From Idiomarina tyrosinivorans (GTDB lineage: Bacteria > Pseudomonadota > Gammaproteobacteria > Enterobacterales > Alteromonadaceae): DNA of 54,263 nt. Positions 25,807 to 36,016 of this stretch are shown piece by piece. The notes under the pieces are model-generated. The model searched no databases. It saw only the letters and a program-made list of their open reading frames with translations, and was not told the origin of the DNA. A program made the position numbers and the translations under genes. Where the stretch lies: the NCBI RefSeq assembly GCF_003987475.1, contig NZ_PIQH01000012.1, positions 1-54,263 of the forward strand, written 5' to 3'. Numbering within the stretch: position 1 is the first letter of the stretch; every line of letters starts with the position of its first letter.

Positions 25807-27426
25807 ATGAAGCTATTTAATCGAGCACCGCAAGCGATCGCCATGACCGATGACGCGTTAGTCACGCATGCCGTTAAGGGCGACCATGAAGCGTTTTCTA
25901 TTATTGTCTCGCGTTACCAAAATTTATTATGTTCTTTGGCCTATGCTGCTGTCGGCGACGTTAAACACAGTGAGGATATCGCCCAAGAGGTATTTGTGGA
26001 TGCTTGGAAGCAATTGGCTGATTTGCGTGAGCCAGAAAAGCTCAAAGCATGGTTATGTGGTATTTTGCGTTTCAAAATCAGCCGCCACCGGCGCCAGCAT
26101 GCTAACCACATAGTGGTTGATAGCGAAACTGAACCACACCAGACTACGGCATCTGACGCTACCCTGCCGGACGATGCCGTCATCGCCCAGCAACAACAAT
26201 CGTTATTATGGGCCGCGTTACAGCAACTCGACCCAAGCTATCGTGAGCCGCTGGTGCTGTTCTACCGTCAGGAACAATCCATCAGTGACGTTGCGGCAGC
26301 ACTTGAACTGTCGGAAGATGCGATAAAACAACGGCTGTCACGGGGGCGCAAACTGCTTCACAGTGCCATGCTAAACATGGTCGAAAACACGCTCAGCCGC
26401 AGTAAACCTGGTGTCGTCTTTACCACCACTGTGTTAGCCGCCACAGGAATGCTCAGCCCGTCCGCAAAAGCGCTTAGCTTTGGGTTGGGTGCGAGCAAGG
26501 CCAGCAGTGCGATAAAGGCTACTGGGTTAGTCACAATGCTGGCCGCATTTTCTGGGCTTGTCAGTTCCTTTATCGGAATGAAAACAGGGTTAATTCAATC
26601 TCGCACCGACGCTGAACGGCGCTTGGTCATTCGCTCAGTCATTCTTTTCCTTGGCACCGCGGCAGTTTTTGTCGGGCTCATGTTTGGATTTAAGTTTGCT
26701 GCTGTGTCACAGCCGCAAGCGGCCTCCTCTTTCACCGTATTATCACAGTTGAGCGTGATAATTTTCACCGTTTGCTACTGGCTGCTCAGCCATCGAATGT
26801 TTAACGCCATGCGGGCACTACGCCAGCACCAACGCTTGTCCCACCCAGAGGCATTCAGCCGCGCGGCGGATCAGATAAATGCTAAGCAACGCGAATATAT
26901 TAGTGCGTGGAGGTTGTTCGGTGTGCCGCTAGTACATTTTCAGTTTGCGATGCCAGAGCATACTGATAAGCCGGCAGTTGCTTGGATTGCGGGCGGCTCT
27001 CACGCCTATGGTTTACTGTTTGCCTGGGGAGGATTTGCGGTCGCGCCGATATGTGTTGGCATTGTGTCGTTTGGCATCATCAGTATTGGCGCCGTTGGCA
27101 TCGGCATACTCGGCTTAGGCACGGTTGCTATCGGAGTGATCGCTTTTGGTGCTTCTGCGATAGGTGTAAAAGCCTATTCATCGCTGTCTTCGCTGGCATG
27201 GGACAGTTCGGTGAGTGGTGGCTTTGCCATCGCAAAGGATGCGGCTATTGGGCCCATTGCTTACGCCGAACACACCAATAACAGTGCGGCCGTCGCCATC
27301 GCTAGACTAGAATTATTCCAACAGCATTATTTGTGGTTGTTAGCACTGATAGCGATTTTGGTGATCATTCCAGCGCTTGGCTATTTTCACAAAGTAAAAA
27401 GGCGACTCGGCACCAATGCTAAGTAA
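25807..27426 (+). CDS. ECF sigma factor fused to a multi-span membrane domain
   Basis: 539 residues from ATG 25807 (GAG-type SD eight bases upstream; longer frames would run through an inverted repeat). The N-terminal 180 residues are a complete ECF sigma factor: region 2 with EDIAQEVFVDAW and region 4 with SISDVAAALELSEDAIKQRLSRGR. The rest is membrane-bound: helices at about 235-255, 275-300 and 310-330; a stretch at about 415-450 of consecutive pentads ending in glycine (IVSFG, IISIG, AVGIG, ILGLG, TVAIG, VIAFG, ASAIG); and a last helix near the C-terminus. A fused membrane anchor may replace an anti-sigma factor. It is divergent from the CIA30/acyltransferase operon, a likely target. Confidence 0.85.
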   Translation: MKLFNRAPQAIAMTDDALVTHAVKGDHEAFSIIVSRYQNLLCSLAYAAVGDVKHSEDIAQEVFVDAWKQLADLREPEKLKAWLCGILRFKISRHRRQHANHIVVDSETEPHQTTASDATLPDDAVIAQQQQSLLWAALQQLDPSYREPLVLFYRQEQSISDVAAALELSEDAIKQRLSRGRKLLHSAMLNMVENTLSRSKPGVVFTTTVLAATGMLSPSAKALSFGLGASKASSAIKATGLVTMLAAFSGLVSSFIGMKTGLIQSRTDAERRLVIRSVILFLGTAAVFVGLMFGFKFAAVSQPQAASSFTVLSQLSVIIFTVCYWLLSHRMFNAMRALRQHQRLSHPEAFSRAADQINAKQREYISAWRLFGVPLVHFQFAMPEHTDKPAVAWIAGGSHAYGLLFAWGGFAVAPICVGIVSFGIISIGAVGIGILGLGTVAIGVIAFGASAIGVKAYSSLSSLAWDSSVSGGFAIAKDAAIGPIAYAEHTNNSAAVAIARLELFQQHYLWLLALIAILVIIPALGYFHKVKRRLGTNAK

Positions 27427-27567
27427 CACTGTTAATTTGTAGGTACTGCTTTTTAACCACAACCCTTATTCAGCTTCTACCCGATACTAGCCGACCCTTT
27501 CAAGTACGAAGGTAGCTTTTTACTTTTGGGTTTTATATTAAGAAAAATAGCTATATTTTGCGCAGGC

Positions 27568-28638
27568 CTAGACCGCTTTGCGTTGCATAAAGTAGATGGC
27601 TACCGCGGCAAAAATGATGCTCGGCATCAGCGCCCCGAATATCGCAGGAAGCTGATAGACCTGAGCCAGTGGTCCCAAAATTTCATTACTGACGTGAAAC
27701 GCGAACCCGGTTATTACGCCCAGTAAAATTCGGGCGCCCATGGTGGTCGAACGTAACGGACCAAAAATGAATGACAGTGCCACCAACAACATAACCGCCA
27801 ACGTCAGTGGTGAAAACACTTTGCGCCACAACGCCAACTCATAGCGCTGTGAAGCTTGTTGGTTAATTTTTAGGTAAGAAAGATAATCGATTAAACCGCG
27901 AATGGATAACGAGTCGGGTTTCACGGTAACCACGCCGAGCTTGTCTGGGGTCAGCGTAGAACGCCATTGTAGATAGGGAAATTGCCGTTTCTCAATTCTA
28001 TCGGCAGATAATGCCGTAATGGTAGCATTCTTTAACCGCCAACTGTTTTGTATAAACGTGGCAGATTGCGCTTGCGTCACAGCGCCAAGCTTTCTGTTGT
28101 TGTCGAACTGGTAAATAGTAATACCCGCTAATCTGCCGGTATCTTCAACTTCACTGATATTTACAAAGTCTGCGCCGTCTTTCGCCCAAACCCCACGCTG
28201 AGCAGAAATAAGGCTACCACCAGAAATTTCCTGTGAACGCAATAAGCGACCATAGGCTTCGGCAGGCGGCGCTACCCACTCGCCTATCGCCAGCCCAAGC
28301 AACATCATTATCACTGCAGCTTTCATAACTGAGCCAATGATATTCAAGCGCGAACGACCTGCAGCAAGCATCACTACGAGCTCCGAACTACTCGCCAGCA
28401 TCCCCATTCCGATGAGGCCACCGAGTAGCGCCGCCATGGGCAGAAATACCTCAATATCTCGCGGCACGCTGAATAACACGAACAAAGCAGCATCTACGGT
28501 ATCGTACGCCCCTTTACCCACGGTCTTTAGTTGTTCGACAAACCGAATCAACGACGATAGACCAACCAGCACAGCGAGGCTCAGTGCCGAAGTCCGTAAA
28601 ACCGTTTTGCCGATGTATTTGTCTAATAAGGAAAGCAT
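27568..28638 (-). CDS. lptG: LPS export permease LptG
   Basis: Inner-membrane half of the LptB2FG ABC transporter that extracts lipopolysaccharide and passes it to LptC. The 356 residues begin MLSLLDKYIGKTVLRTSAL; membrane helices flank a periplasmic beta-jellyroll (about 130-265), with the final helices at 280-350. The ATG shares one base with the lptF stop (TAATG). The 141 bases between it and the sigma-factor gene hold no GC-rich terminator that I can see, only AT-rich dyads. Confidence 0.96.
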   Translation of the reverse strand: MLSLLDKYIGKTVLRTSALSLAVLVGLSSLIRFVEQLKTVGKGAYDTVDAALFVLFSVPRDIEVFLPMAALLGGLIGMGMLASSSELVVMLAAGRSRLNIIGSVMKAAVIMMLLGLAIGEWVAPPAEAYGRLLRSQEISGGSLISAQRGVWAKDGADFVNISEVEDTGRLAGITIYQFDNNRKLGAVTQAQSATFIQNSWRLKNATITALSADRIEKRQFPYLQWRSTLTPDKLGVVTVKPDSLSIRGLIDYLSYLKINQQASQRYELALWRKVFSPLTLAVMLLVALSFIFGPLRSTTMGARILLGVITGFAFHVSNEILGPLAQVYQLPAIFGALMPSIIFAAVAIYFMQRKAV

Positions 28639-29768
28639 TAACGAGTTCCTTGTTGTGCCGTTGACGAGTGCTCTTTGCTCCGCACTCGTGCCTTAAACTT
28701 CAACCAAGATGGCCGTGTTCTGCCAACTAAGATAAAGCCAAACACAATCAGTATCAGGTGGATCCACCATAACCCCAGAGCGGCTGGGATCACGCCATCC
28801 GCCAACGCCGATTTTGCCGCCATCAAAATCAAAAAATAGCCAAGATAAATCAACAACGCTGGCGCCATCCGCGCAAACTTGCCCTGGCGCGGATTAACAC
28901 GACTGAGCGGCACGGCAATCAAGGTTAATAACGGCATCGCCAACGGAATAGCAATACGCCACTGAAATTCTGCTCGCGCTTGTGGTGATTGTTCATCGAG
29001 CAACTGCAAGGTGTTGTATGCCTCAAGTTTCTTTAATTGCTCGCCACTCTCTTGCTCTTTGATTTGTAGTTGATAACCATCGAACGACATCACCTGGTAG
29101 TCGGCATTATCGCCGCCCACGTAGCGATGCCCGTTGCTGAGTTGTAACGACTGCGAACCACCACTTTCGATATCAACTCGGCCACGATCGGCCATCACCA
29201 CACTGCCCTGCACTTGGCCCTTTTCGTTGGTGTATTGTTGTGCAACAAACACTTCATCGAGTTCACCAGAGTCGGTTTGACCCTGAACAAAAATCACTGC
29301 TTTTTGGTTACTCGCTTGCTGGAAGCGACCTGGAATGATCACATTTAGTCCGGTTTCGCTGCGCGCTTTGTCTTCGACTTTTTGTTCTTGTGTCAGCGAC
29401 CACGGCACTAACCACATCGTCATTGCGGCAGTCACTAATGCCAAAATTACGGCGTACACCAAGGTGACTCGAGTGACATACCATTCGCTCACTCCACAAG
29501 CGTGGAGGACCGTCATTTCATTATCGGCGTAGATGCGACCGTGAGCCAATAAGATGCCTAAAAATAGGCTAAGCGGGAGGATTAACGCCAGCAGAGCAGG
29601 CAAATTTAACGACAATAGCTGAAACACAATACTGCCAGGAATATCGCCTTCCGAAGCATCGGATAGCACACGAACGAATTTTTGGCTGACGAAAATCGTC
29701 ATCAGCACAAGTAAAACCGCCATCTGCGATTTGAACGTTTCTTTTATCAAATAACGAAAAATGCGCAC
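28638..29768 (-). CDS. lptF: LPS export permease LptF
   Basis: Partner permease of LptG in the LptB2FG transporter. The 376 residues start with a GTG codon (MRIFRYLIKETFKSQMAVLL), preceded by GAGTGG. They show the permease fold: three N-terminal helices, a periplasmic jellyroll (about 130-265), three C-terminal helices and a basic tail. The gene is divergent from pepA, the same lptF-pepA arrangement as in Escherichia coli. Confidence 0.96.
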   Translation of the reverse strand: MRIFRYLIKETFKSQMAVLLVLMTIFVSQKFVRVLSDASEGDIPGSIVFQLLSLNLPALLALILPLSLFLGILLAHGRIYADNEMTVLHACGVSEWYVTRVTLVYAVILALVTAAMTMWLVPWSLTQEQKVEDKARSETGLNVIIPGRFQQASNQKAVIFVQGQTDSGELDEVFVAQQYTNEKGQVQGSVVMADRGRVDIESGGSQSLQLSNGHRYVGGDNADYQVMSFDGYQLQIKEQESGEQLKKLEAYNTLQLLDEQSPQARAEFQWRIAIPLAMPLLTLIAVPLSRVNPRQGKFARMAPALLIYLGYFLILMAAKSALADGVIPAALGLWWIHLILIVFGFILVGRTRPSWLKFKARVRSKEHSSTAQQGTR

Positions 29769-29916
29769 CGATTACCACTCATAACTTTGCGTTTTGCTGG
29801 AATAACTGCAATTTTTAAGTAAACTTGTCATTTTAACAAGAATTAATCGTCACACTGCGATTAAGCTCTGTTGAGTATACACGTTCTTGTGCCGCTCACC
29901 TAACAGGAGTTCAGTT

Positions 29917-31422
29917 ATGGAATTCAGTGTCAAAAGTGGTAGCCCAGAAAAACAACGTTCAGCCTGTATCGTCGTAGGGGTGTTTGAACCTCGTCGTTTG
30001 TCAGGTGTTGCCGAGCATTTAGATAAAGTTAGCGAAGGTTACCTAAGCAACCTGTTACGACGCGGCGACCTTGAAGGCAAGTCCGGCCAAATGCTGCTGC
30101 TGCACCATGTTCCAAACATTCTTGCAGAGCGAGTATTGTTGGTTGGTTGTGGCAAAGAACGGGAACTCGACGAACGCCAGTACAAACAAATTATCAGCCG
30201 AACCATTAGTACCTTGAATGAAACTGGGTCGATGGAGGCGGTTTGCTTTTTAAGTGAATTGCACGTTAAAGGCCGTGACAGTTATTGGAAAGTCCGACAA
30301 GCGGTAGAGGCTGCTCAAGCGGGTTTGTACAGCTTTAACCAGCTAAAAAGCAAGAAGGAAGAACCACGCCGTCCTCTCCGTAAGTTGGTCTTTAACGTAC
30401 CGACCCGGAAAGAGCTATCTGTCGGCGAGCGCGCAATTCAGCATGCATTAGCGATTGCCAAAGGGGTTTCTGCCTGTCGCGACGTGGCTAATATGCCGCC
30501 AAATATTTGTAACCCTCGGTACTTGGCGGACCAAGCCAAAGAGATTGCCAGCCATTACGATAATCTGTCAGTCACCACGGTGGAAGAAGCCGAAATGGCA
30601 GAGCTTGGCATGAATGCCTACCTAGCAGTAGGGAATGGTTCAGATAACGAATCGGTGTTAACCCTGATGCACTATCAGGGCGGTGAGCCGGGCCAAGCAC
30701 CGATAGTCTTGGTGGGTAAAGGCTTAACCTTTGACGCCGGTGGTATCTCGTTGAAACCATCCGCCAACATGGACGAAATGAAATATGACATGGGTGGCGC
30801 GGCAGGCGTTCTTGGTGCGATGCAAGCATTGGCCGAGTTACAATTACCCGTTAACGTGGTTGGCGCCATCGCCGGCTGTGAAAACATGCCAGACGGCAAA
30901 GCCTATCGCCCAGGCGATATCATCACCACGATGAGTGGTCAGACGGTAGAAGTGTTGAACACGGATGCCGAAGGGCGTTTGGTGTTATGTGATACCTTGA
31001 CCTACGTCGAGCGCTTTGAACCAGAAACCGTCATCGACATGGCAACGCTAACCGGCGCCTGTGTGGTTGCTTTGGGGAGTCATGCCTCGGCGTTATTCAG
31101 TGCACATAATCCGTTAGCGCATGAGTTATTGAACGCTTCCCAACAAAGTGGTGACCGCTCGTGGCGGATGCCGCTGTGGGATGACTACCAACCGATGTTA
31201 GACAGCCCTTTTGCTGACATGGCAAATATTGGTGGTCGTGAGGCCGGCGCGATTACCGCCGCTTGCTTCCTTTCACGCTTCACCAAGAAATACCAGTGGG
31301 CACACTTGGATATTGCCGGGGTTGCGTGGAACGGCGGTAAAAATAAAGGCGCAACCGGGCGGCCGGTGCCAATGTTAACTCAGTTCTTGATGAACCGCTG
31401 CAATATTGAGTGTGAGGACTAA
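29917..31422 (+). CDS. pepA: Leucyl aminopeptidase PepA (M17)
   Basis: Hexameric two-metal aminopeptidase; in Escherichia coli it also binds DNA for Xer recombination and carAB control. I start at ATG 29917 ([17 protein letters not shown]) with AGGAG seven bases upstream, giving 501 residues. The M17 signature [10 protein letters not shown] lies near residue 350. The metal ligands are in [17 protein letters not shown] near 270 and [10 protein letters not shown]. The N-terminal macro-like domain is residues 1-160. It is coupled to holC and valS downstream. Confidence 0.97.
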   Translation: MEFSVKSGSPEKQRSACIVVGVFEPRRLSGVAEHLDKVSEGYLSNLLRRGDLEGKSGQMLLLHHVPNILAERVLLVGCGKERELDERQYKQIISRTISTLNETGSMEAVCFLSELHVKGRDSYWKVRQAVEAAQAGLYSFNQLKSKKEEPRRPLRKLVFNVPTRKELSVGERAIQHALAIAKGVSACRDVANMPPNICNPRYLADQAKEIASHYDNLSVTTVEEAEMAELGMNAYLAVGNGSDNESVLTLMHYQGGEPGQAPIVLVGKGLTFDAGGISLKPSANMDEMKYDMGGAAGVLGAMQALAELQLPVNVVGAIAGCENMPDGKAYRPGDIITTMSGQTVEVLNTDAEGRLVLCDTLTYVERFEPETVIDMATLTGACVVALGSHASALFSAHNPLAHELLNASQQSGDRSWRMPLWDDYQPMLDSPFADMANIGGREAGAITAACFLSRFTKKYQWAHLDIAGVAWNGGKNKGATGRPVPMLTQFLMNRCNIECED

Positions 31423-31424
31423 GC

Positions 31425-31865
31425 GTGCCTTCTGCGACGTTTTTTCTGCTGCCACAGACGGATAAAGCTCAGCAATTGGACGCGATTTGCGCTAAGATTG
31501 CCGCGCTTTTTCGGCAGCATAAAAATTTACGGGTTTACGCTGCCAGCCAAGAGCAAGCTGAAGCGCTGGATGAGGCGCTCTGGCAAACGCCCGCGGATAG
31601 CTTTATACCGCATCAACTCAGTGGCGAAGCCAAAGCCGGTGAAGCGCCGGTGGAGATCACATGGGAAGGCTGCGATAGCGCACCTAACCCCCGCGCAGTA
31701 CTGTTTAATTTAGCGCCTCAGGTCCCCACAAATGCCCAGCGCTATCAACAGATTTATGACATCGTTCCTGCCGATGATAGCGGCAAGCAACAAGCTAGGG
31801 AACGCTACAAACATTACCGAGCCAACGGTTACCAAATGCAAACCTTGGCAATAGAAGAGCACTAA
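31425..31865 (+). CDS. holC: DNA polymerase III chi subunit
   Basis: Clamp-loader accessory subunit linking SSB to the polymerase III holoenzyme. It has 146 residues from a GTG start placed two bases after the pepA stop, with GAGGA in the pepA tail. Features are the N-terminal ATFFLLP strand, the FIPHQLSGE motif near residue 65, and the C-terminal ARERYKHYRANGYQM. Gene order pepA-holC-valS is conserved in gammaproteobacteria and makes the call secure. Confidence 0.94.
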   Translation: MPSATFFLLPQTDKAQQLDAICAKIAALFRQHKNLRVYAASQEQAEALDEALWQTPADSFIPHQLSGEAKAGEAPVEITWEGCDSAPNPRAVLFNLAPQVPTNAQRYQQIYDIVPADDSGKQQARERYKHYRANGYQMQTLAIEEH

Positions 31866-31874
31866 AGGGTCACT

Positions 31875-34727
31875 ATGGATAAGACGTATTCTCCCAAATC
31901 CATTGAACAAGCACTGTATCAACACTGGGAATCTCAAGGCTACTTCAAGCCTAGTGGTGAAGGCGATAGCTATTCCATTGTCATTCCTCCTCCCAATGTG
32001 ACCGGTAGCCTGCACATGGGCCACGCTTTTCAGCACACCATCATGGATATCCTCACCCGCTACCAACGCATGGATGGCAAGAACACCTTATGGCAAGTGG
32101 GTACCGATCACGCAGGTATCGCGACGCAGATGGTGGTTGAGCGGCAACTCGCTGCACAAGGTCAAACGCGTAACGATCTTGGCCGTGAAGCCTTTATTGA
32201 TAAAATTTGGGAATGGAAAGCACAATCGGGTGGCACCATTACCGAACAGATGCGCCGCCTCGGTGACTCTGTCGATTGGGATCGAGAACGTTTCACCATG
32301 GACGAAGGCTTATCTAATGCAGTTAAAGAGGTCTTCGTTCGGCTCCATCAGGAAGGCTTAATCTATCGCGGTAAGCGCTTGGTTAACTGGGATCCGAAAT
32401 TAAAAACAGCAATCTCCGATCTCGAAGTCGAAAATAAAGAACAACAAGGTTCAATTTGGCACCTACGCTACCCACTTGCCGATGGCGCTAAAACCGCCGA
32501 TGGCAACGACTATTTAGTGGTCGCCACAACGCGTCCAGAAACCATGTTGGGCGACGTTTGTGTTGCCGTACACCCGGAAGACGAGCGTTATCAATCACTG
32601 GTGGGCAAATTCATTCAGTTACCTCTGGTCGATCGCCGTATTCCCATCATTGCCGATGATTATGTTGATCGTGAATTCGGTACCGGCTGCGTAAAAATCA
32701 CTCCGGCCCATGACTTTAACGATTACGAAATTGGTAAGCGCCACAAACTATCAATGATTGCGGTGTTAGACGATGAAGCCAATATTCGTCAGCGCGCGGG
32801 CTTATTTACCGCAACCGGTGAAGCCATCGACGATATTGATGGCTTTGACGGCAGCTTACCCGAGCAGTTTATCGGTCTTGAACGCTTTGCTGCACGTAAA
32901 GCGATTGTCGAGGCATTCGAGCAAGCTGGCTTGTTAGACAAAACCGACAAGCACATGAACAAAGTGCCATACGGTGACCGCGGTGGAGTGCCGATTGAAC
33001 CCCATTTAACTGATCAATGGTATGTACGAGTTGAGCCCCTAGCCAAAGTAGCAACACAAGCCGTAGAAGACGGTGACATTGAGTTCGTGCCTAAACAGTA
33101 CGAGAACATGTACTTCAGTTGGATGCGCGATATTCAAGACTGGTGCATTTCTCGGCAATTATGGTGGGGTCACCGAATTCCAGCCTGGTACGATCAACAA
33201 GGCAATGTCTATGTCGGTCGCTCAGAAGCAGAAGTGCGTGAACAACATCAACTCAGCGATGATGTCAGCTTGAGCCAAGACGAAGATGTCCTAGATACTT
33301 GGTTCTCCTCAGCACTCTGGACCTTCTCTACTTTAGGTTGGCCAGAAAATACTGATGACTTAAAAGCCTTCCATCCAACTGACGTATTGGTAACTGGCTT
33401 TGATATCATCTTCTTCTGGGTTGCTCGTATGATCATGATGACCATGCACTTCCTTAAAGAGGAGAATGGTAAACCGCAAGTACCGTTCAAAAAAGTCTAC
33501 GTTACCGGCCTCATTCGTGACGAAGAAGGCCAGAAAATGTCGAAGTCGAAGGGCAACGTGCTTGACCCGCTCGACATGATCGATGGCATTAGCGCCGATG
33601 CATTAGTCGACAAGCGTACCGCGAACATGATGCAACCACAGTTGCGGGAAAAAATTGCCAAACGTACGCGCAAGGCATTCCCTGAGGGAATCAGTGCACA
33701 CGGCACCGACGCTCTGCGCTTTACCCTAGCAGCGTTGGCGTCAACCGGCCGTGATATTAACTGGGATATGAAACGGCTCGAGGGCTATCGTAACTTCTGT
33801 AATAAGTTATGGAATGCGAGCCGGTTTGTGTTAATGAATACCGAGCAACAAGATTGTGGTGCTAACGGTGGCGAAATGCAGTATTCATTGGCCGATCAGT
33901 GGATTAAAGCGCGCTTTAATGCCACGGTAAAAGAGTTCCGCCAAGCCATCGACCAATACCGCTTCGACCAAGCGGCCAACATTGCCTATGAATTTACCTG
34001 GAACCAGTTCTGTGACTGGTACTTGGAACTGACTAAACCCGTATTCCAGCAAGGTAATGAAGCGCAACAACGCGGAACACGGCAAACCTTGGTCACCGTA
34101 TTAGAACAGTTACTGCGGTTGTTGCATCCAATTACGCCATACATTACCGAAACCATTTGGCAGCGTGTCGCGCCACTTGCTGGTGTTACTGGCGATACCA
34201 TTATGCTTCAAGCTTTCCCGACAGTGACGAGCGACGTCGACCAACAAGCGATGCAAGACATGGAATGGCTGAAGCGGGTGATCATTGGTATCCGCAATAT
34301 CCGTGGTGAAATGGACCTGTCACCGAATAAGCCATTGGAGGTTTTGGTTAGTCACTACGATGCTGTTTCGCGGCAACGTATCGAGAGTAATCAGTCGTTC
34401 TTAAGTGCGTTGGCGAAGCTGTCGTCAATCACTTTCTTAGACGAGTCTGAAGAGCCACCAGCGAGTGCAACCTCATTGGTTGACCAATTACAGTTGCATA
34501 TTCCAATGGCCGGACTGATCGATAAAGATGCTGAACTTAGCCGTTTAAATAAAGCGATTGAGAAAGCAGAAAAAGAAGTCGCGCGCTTTGAAGGTAAGCT
34601 GAATAACGACAACTTTGTCAGCAAGGCACCGGAAGCGGTGATAGCAAAAGAGCGCGAGAAGCTGGCTGAAGCCCAGGAAATGCTGGAGCAGTTAGTGCAG
34701 CAGAAAGAAAAAATCGCGGCCCTTTAG
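31875..34727 (+). CDS. valS: Valyl-tRNA synthetase
   Basis: Class Ia synthetase charging tRNA-Val with post-transfer editing. It has 950 residues: the HIGH-type motif [15 protein letters not shown] near residues 38-52, the editing domain (about 200-340, [18 protein letters not shown]), the KMSKS loop ([13 protein letters not shown] near 554), an anticodon-binding domain, and a C-terminal coiled coil from about 880. Its stop codon lies inside the stem-loop that terminates rraB on the opposite strand. Confidence 0.98.
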   Translation: MDKTYSPKSIEQALYQHWESQGYFKPSGEGDSYSIVIPPPNVTGSLHMGHAFQHTIMDILTRYQRMDGKNTLWQVGTDHAGIATQMVVERQLAAQGQTRNDLGREAFIDKIWEWKAQSGGTITEQMRRLGDSVDWDRERFTMDEGLSNAVKEVFVRLHQEGLIYRGKRLVNWDPKLKTAISDLEVENKEQQGSIWHLRYPLADGAKTADGNDYLVVATTRPETMLGDVCVAVHPEDERYQSLVGKFIQLPLVDRRIPIIADDYVDREFGTGCVKITPAHDFNDYEIGKRHKLSMIAVLDDEANIRQRAGLFTATGEAIDDIDGFDGSLPEQFIGLERFAARKAIVEAFEQAGLLDKTDKHMNKVPYGDRGGVPIEPHLTDQWYVRVEPLAKVATQAVEDGDIEFVPKQYENMYFSWMRDIQDWCISRQLWWGHRIPAWYDQQGNVYVGRSEAEVREQHQLSDDVSLSQDEDVLDTWFSSALWTFSTLGWPENTDDLKAFHPTDVLVTGFDIIFFWVARMIMMTMHFLKEENGKPQVPFKKVYVTGLIRDEEGQKMSKSKGNVLDPLDMIDGISADALVDKRTANMMQPQLREKIAKRTRKAFPEGISAHGTDALRFTLAALASTGRDINWDMKRLEGYRNFCNKLWNASRFVLMNTEQQDCGANGGEMQYSLADQWIKARFNATVKEFRQAIDQYRFDQAANIAYEFTWNQFCDWYLELTKPVFQQGNEAQQRGTRQTLVTVLEQLLRLLHPITPYITETIWQRVAPLAGVTGDTIMLQAFPTVTSDVDQQAMQDMEWLKRVIIGIRNIRGEMDLSPNKPLEVLVSHYDAVSRQRIESNQSFLSALAKLSSITFLDESEEPPASATSLVDQLQLHIPMAGLIDKDAELSRLNKAIEKAEKEVARFEGKLNNDNFVSKAPEAVIAKEREKLAEAQEMLEQLVQQKEKIAAL

Positions 34728-34738
34728 GGTCGCGATTT
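34708..34738 (-). terminator. rraB terminator embedded in the valS 3' end
   Basis: A 12-bp stem with one G-T pair (34711-34722 and 34727-34738) and a TTTA loop is followed on the minus strand by six T residues (34708-34713). The stem covers the last five codons and stop of valS. On the plus strand only three T residues follow, so it serves mainly the plsC-rraB transcript. Confidence 0.82.
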
Positions 34739-34773
34739 ACCGCTGAAACGTTAAACGACAGTGGGTGAAGACG

Positions 34774-35145
34774 TTAATAATCTTCGTCGCTGTCGTCCTC
34801 TTCATCATCTAAATAAGTGCCCCAGCCGTCATATTCGACGCCACATTCATCCGCGATTTGATCAATTTCGCGTACTTGCCGAGCCAGTACTTCTGCGGCT
34901 AATTTCACTTCTGTGATCGCCGCAAAGCTAAACCAGCGGTCACCCTCTTCGTCGAACTCATCGGCATCATCAACATGGTAGCCCTGCTTAACCAGCTCCA
35001 CCGCCGCCTTTTCAAGCTTGGTAAAGTCACGGCTGGCAAGGTGGTGCTCAATCTCGTAATACTCGTCAGGATCCGCGCCATCCTCGAGTAAAGCACTAAT
35101 GGTGTCGTTGGACTGCTCCAACAAATCATCTAAAACGGCACTCAT
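34774..35145 (-). CDS. rraB: Ribonuclease E inhibitor RraB
   Basis: Acidic protein that binds the RNase E C-terminal region and alters degradosome activity. The 123 residues contain the RraB fold (EYYEIEHHLASRDFTKLEKA, GYHVDDADEF, RWFSFAAITE, DGWGTYLDDEED) and end in an acidic tail. Its start overlaps the plsC stop by four bases (ATGA). A terminator that covers the valS end follows. Confidence 0.93.
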   Translation of the reverse strand: MSAVLDDLLEQSNDTISALLEDGADPDEYYEIEHHLASRDFTKLEKAAVELVKQGYHVDDADEFDEEGDRWFSFAAITEVKLAAEVLARQVREIDQIADECGVEYDGWGTYLDDEEDDSDEDY

Positions 35146-35873
35146 GAAACGCTCTCCTGTTTTGCGACTTCGCGGTCAAGCTGGGCAATTTTCTCGGCCA
35201 TTTGCTGATGCGTGGTTTGGCTGAGTTGGCTTACCGTGTCTTTCCCGAATGCGTCTATTTTAATCGGGTTCAACATTTCCACCAACAGAATTCCGTTATT
35301 CCAACGATTCATTTTTATTTTTCCATGCAGGTTGGACACGCATACCGGAACGATATCTGCGCCGGCTCGAATCGCGGTATGGAATGCGCCGCGCTTAAAC
35401 GGCAACAAACCGCGCCCGTAGCTGCGTGTACCTTCAGGAAATAGCCAGATAGAAATATCGCGTCGTTTAATCGCATTGGCCGCCTGAGTAATGGTACCCA
35501 ATGCACGACCGGAGTTTTTACGGTCGATCAGGATATTTCCTGCCAACCAATATAATTGACCAAAGAACGGGATCCATTTCAGGCTCTTTTTGCCAATGGT
35601 GACGGTATTCTTGGGTAACACCGAGGCAACAGTAAAAATTTCCCAACTATTTTGGTGATTACAGACATAAACAAACGGCCCACCTTGTTTTACCGCTGGC
35701 GGTATCCGGCAGACAATTTTTAACCCTAAAATATGTGTAGCCCAACCGAAAATATGTCCCCATACGTAGGTATTATTTCGGTGAAAGGGACGAATAATAC
35801 AAAACAAGCATCCCGCTATACCAAACACAACTATGAATCCGCCAAGTAAAATCCAGCGCAGTACTGCTAACAT
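35142..35873 (-). CDS. plsC: 1-acyl-sn-glycerol-3-phosphate acyltransferase
   Basis: Membrane acyltransferase making phosphatidic acid from lysophosphatidate. I start at ATG 35873 because GGGAG lies five bases upstream, giving 243 residues that begin with a membrane helix (LAVLRWILLGGFIVVFG). The catalytic motif is NHQNSWE near residue 73, an H-x4-E variant where most PlsC proteins have H-x4-D. The glycerophosphate-binding motif FPEGTRS lies near 146. It is coupled to rraB. Another acyltransferase of this superfamily is possible, but the motifs favour PlsC. Confidence 0.9.
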   Translation of the reverse strand: MLAVLRWILLGGFIVVFGIAGCLFCIIRPFHRNNTYVWGHIFGWATHILGLKIVCRIPPAVKQGGPFVYVCNHQNSWEIFTVASVLPKNTVTIGKKSLKWIPFFGQLYWLAGNILIDRKNSGRALGTITQAANAIKRRDISIWLFPEGTRSYGRGLLPFKRGAFHTAIRAGADIVPVCVSNLHGKIKMNRWNNGILLVEMLNPIKIDAFGKDTVSQLSQTTHQQMAEKIAQLDREVAKQESVS

Positions 35874-35980
35874 AATTTCTCCCATTCCTTTTCGCTGGCT
35901 AGTATACCCAGTTTCACGCTTGCAAAACTCCGATCAGTGGTTATTTTTTATCCAAAAAACTGGACGAATCCCTTTCAGTT

Positions 35981-35994
35981 CGGTTAAATAACCG
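35981..35994. promoter_or_regulatory. Palindrome upstream of the HPt/HD-GYP gene
   Basis: CGGTTA, AA, TAACCG forms a perfect dyad just before a -10-like TTATAA (35999-36004), where a promoter spacer would lie. It could be an operator for the 36017 gene; the regulator is unknown. Confidence 0.35.
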
Positions 35995-36016
35995 CAAATT
36001 ATAACGAGTGCCTAGC

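Noticed and set aside
27427-27567. AT-rich dyads as a terminator between the sigma-factor gene and lptG
   Set aside because: Arms are short and almost all A/T, with no GC-rich stem; no support for a real terminator on either strand.
29822-29840. CTTGT/ACAAG dyad in the lptF-pepA divergent region
   Set aside because: Five-base arms around seven bases are expected often by chance, and no promoter element lines up with it.
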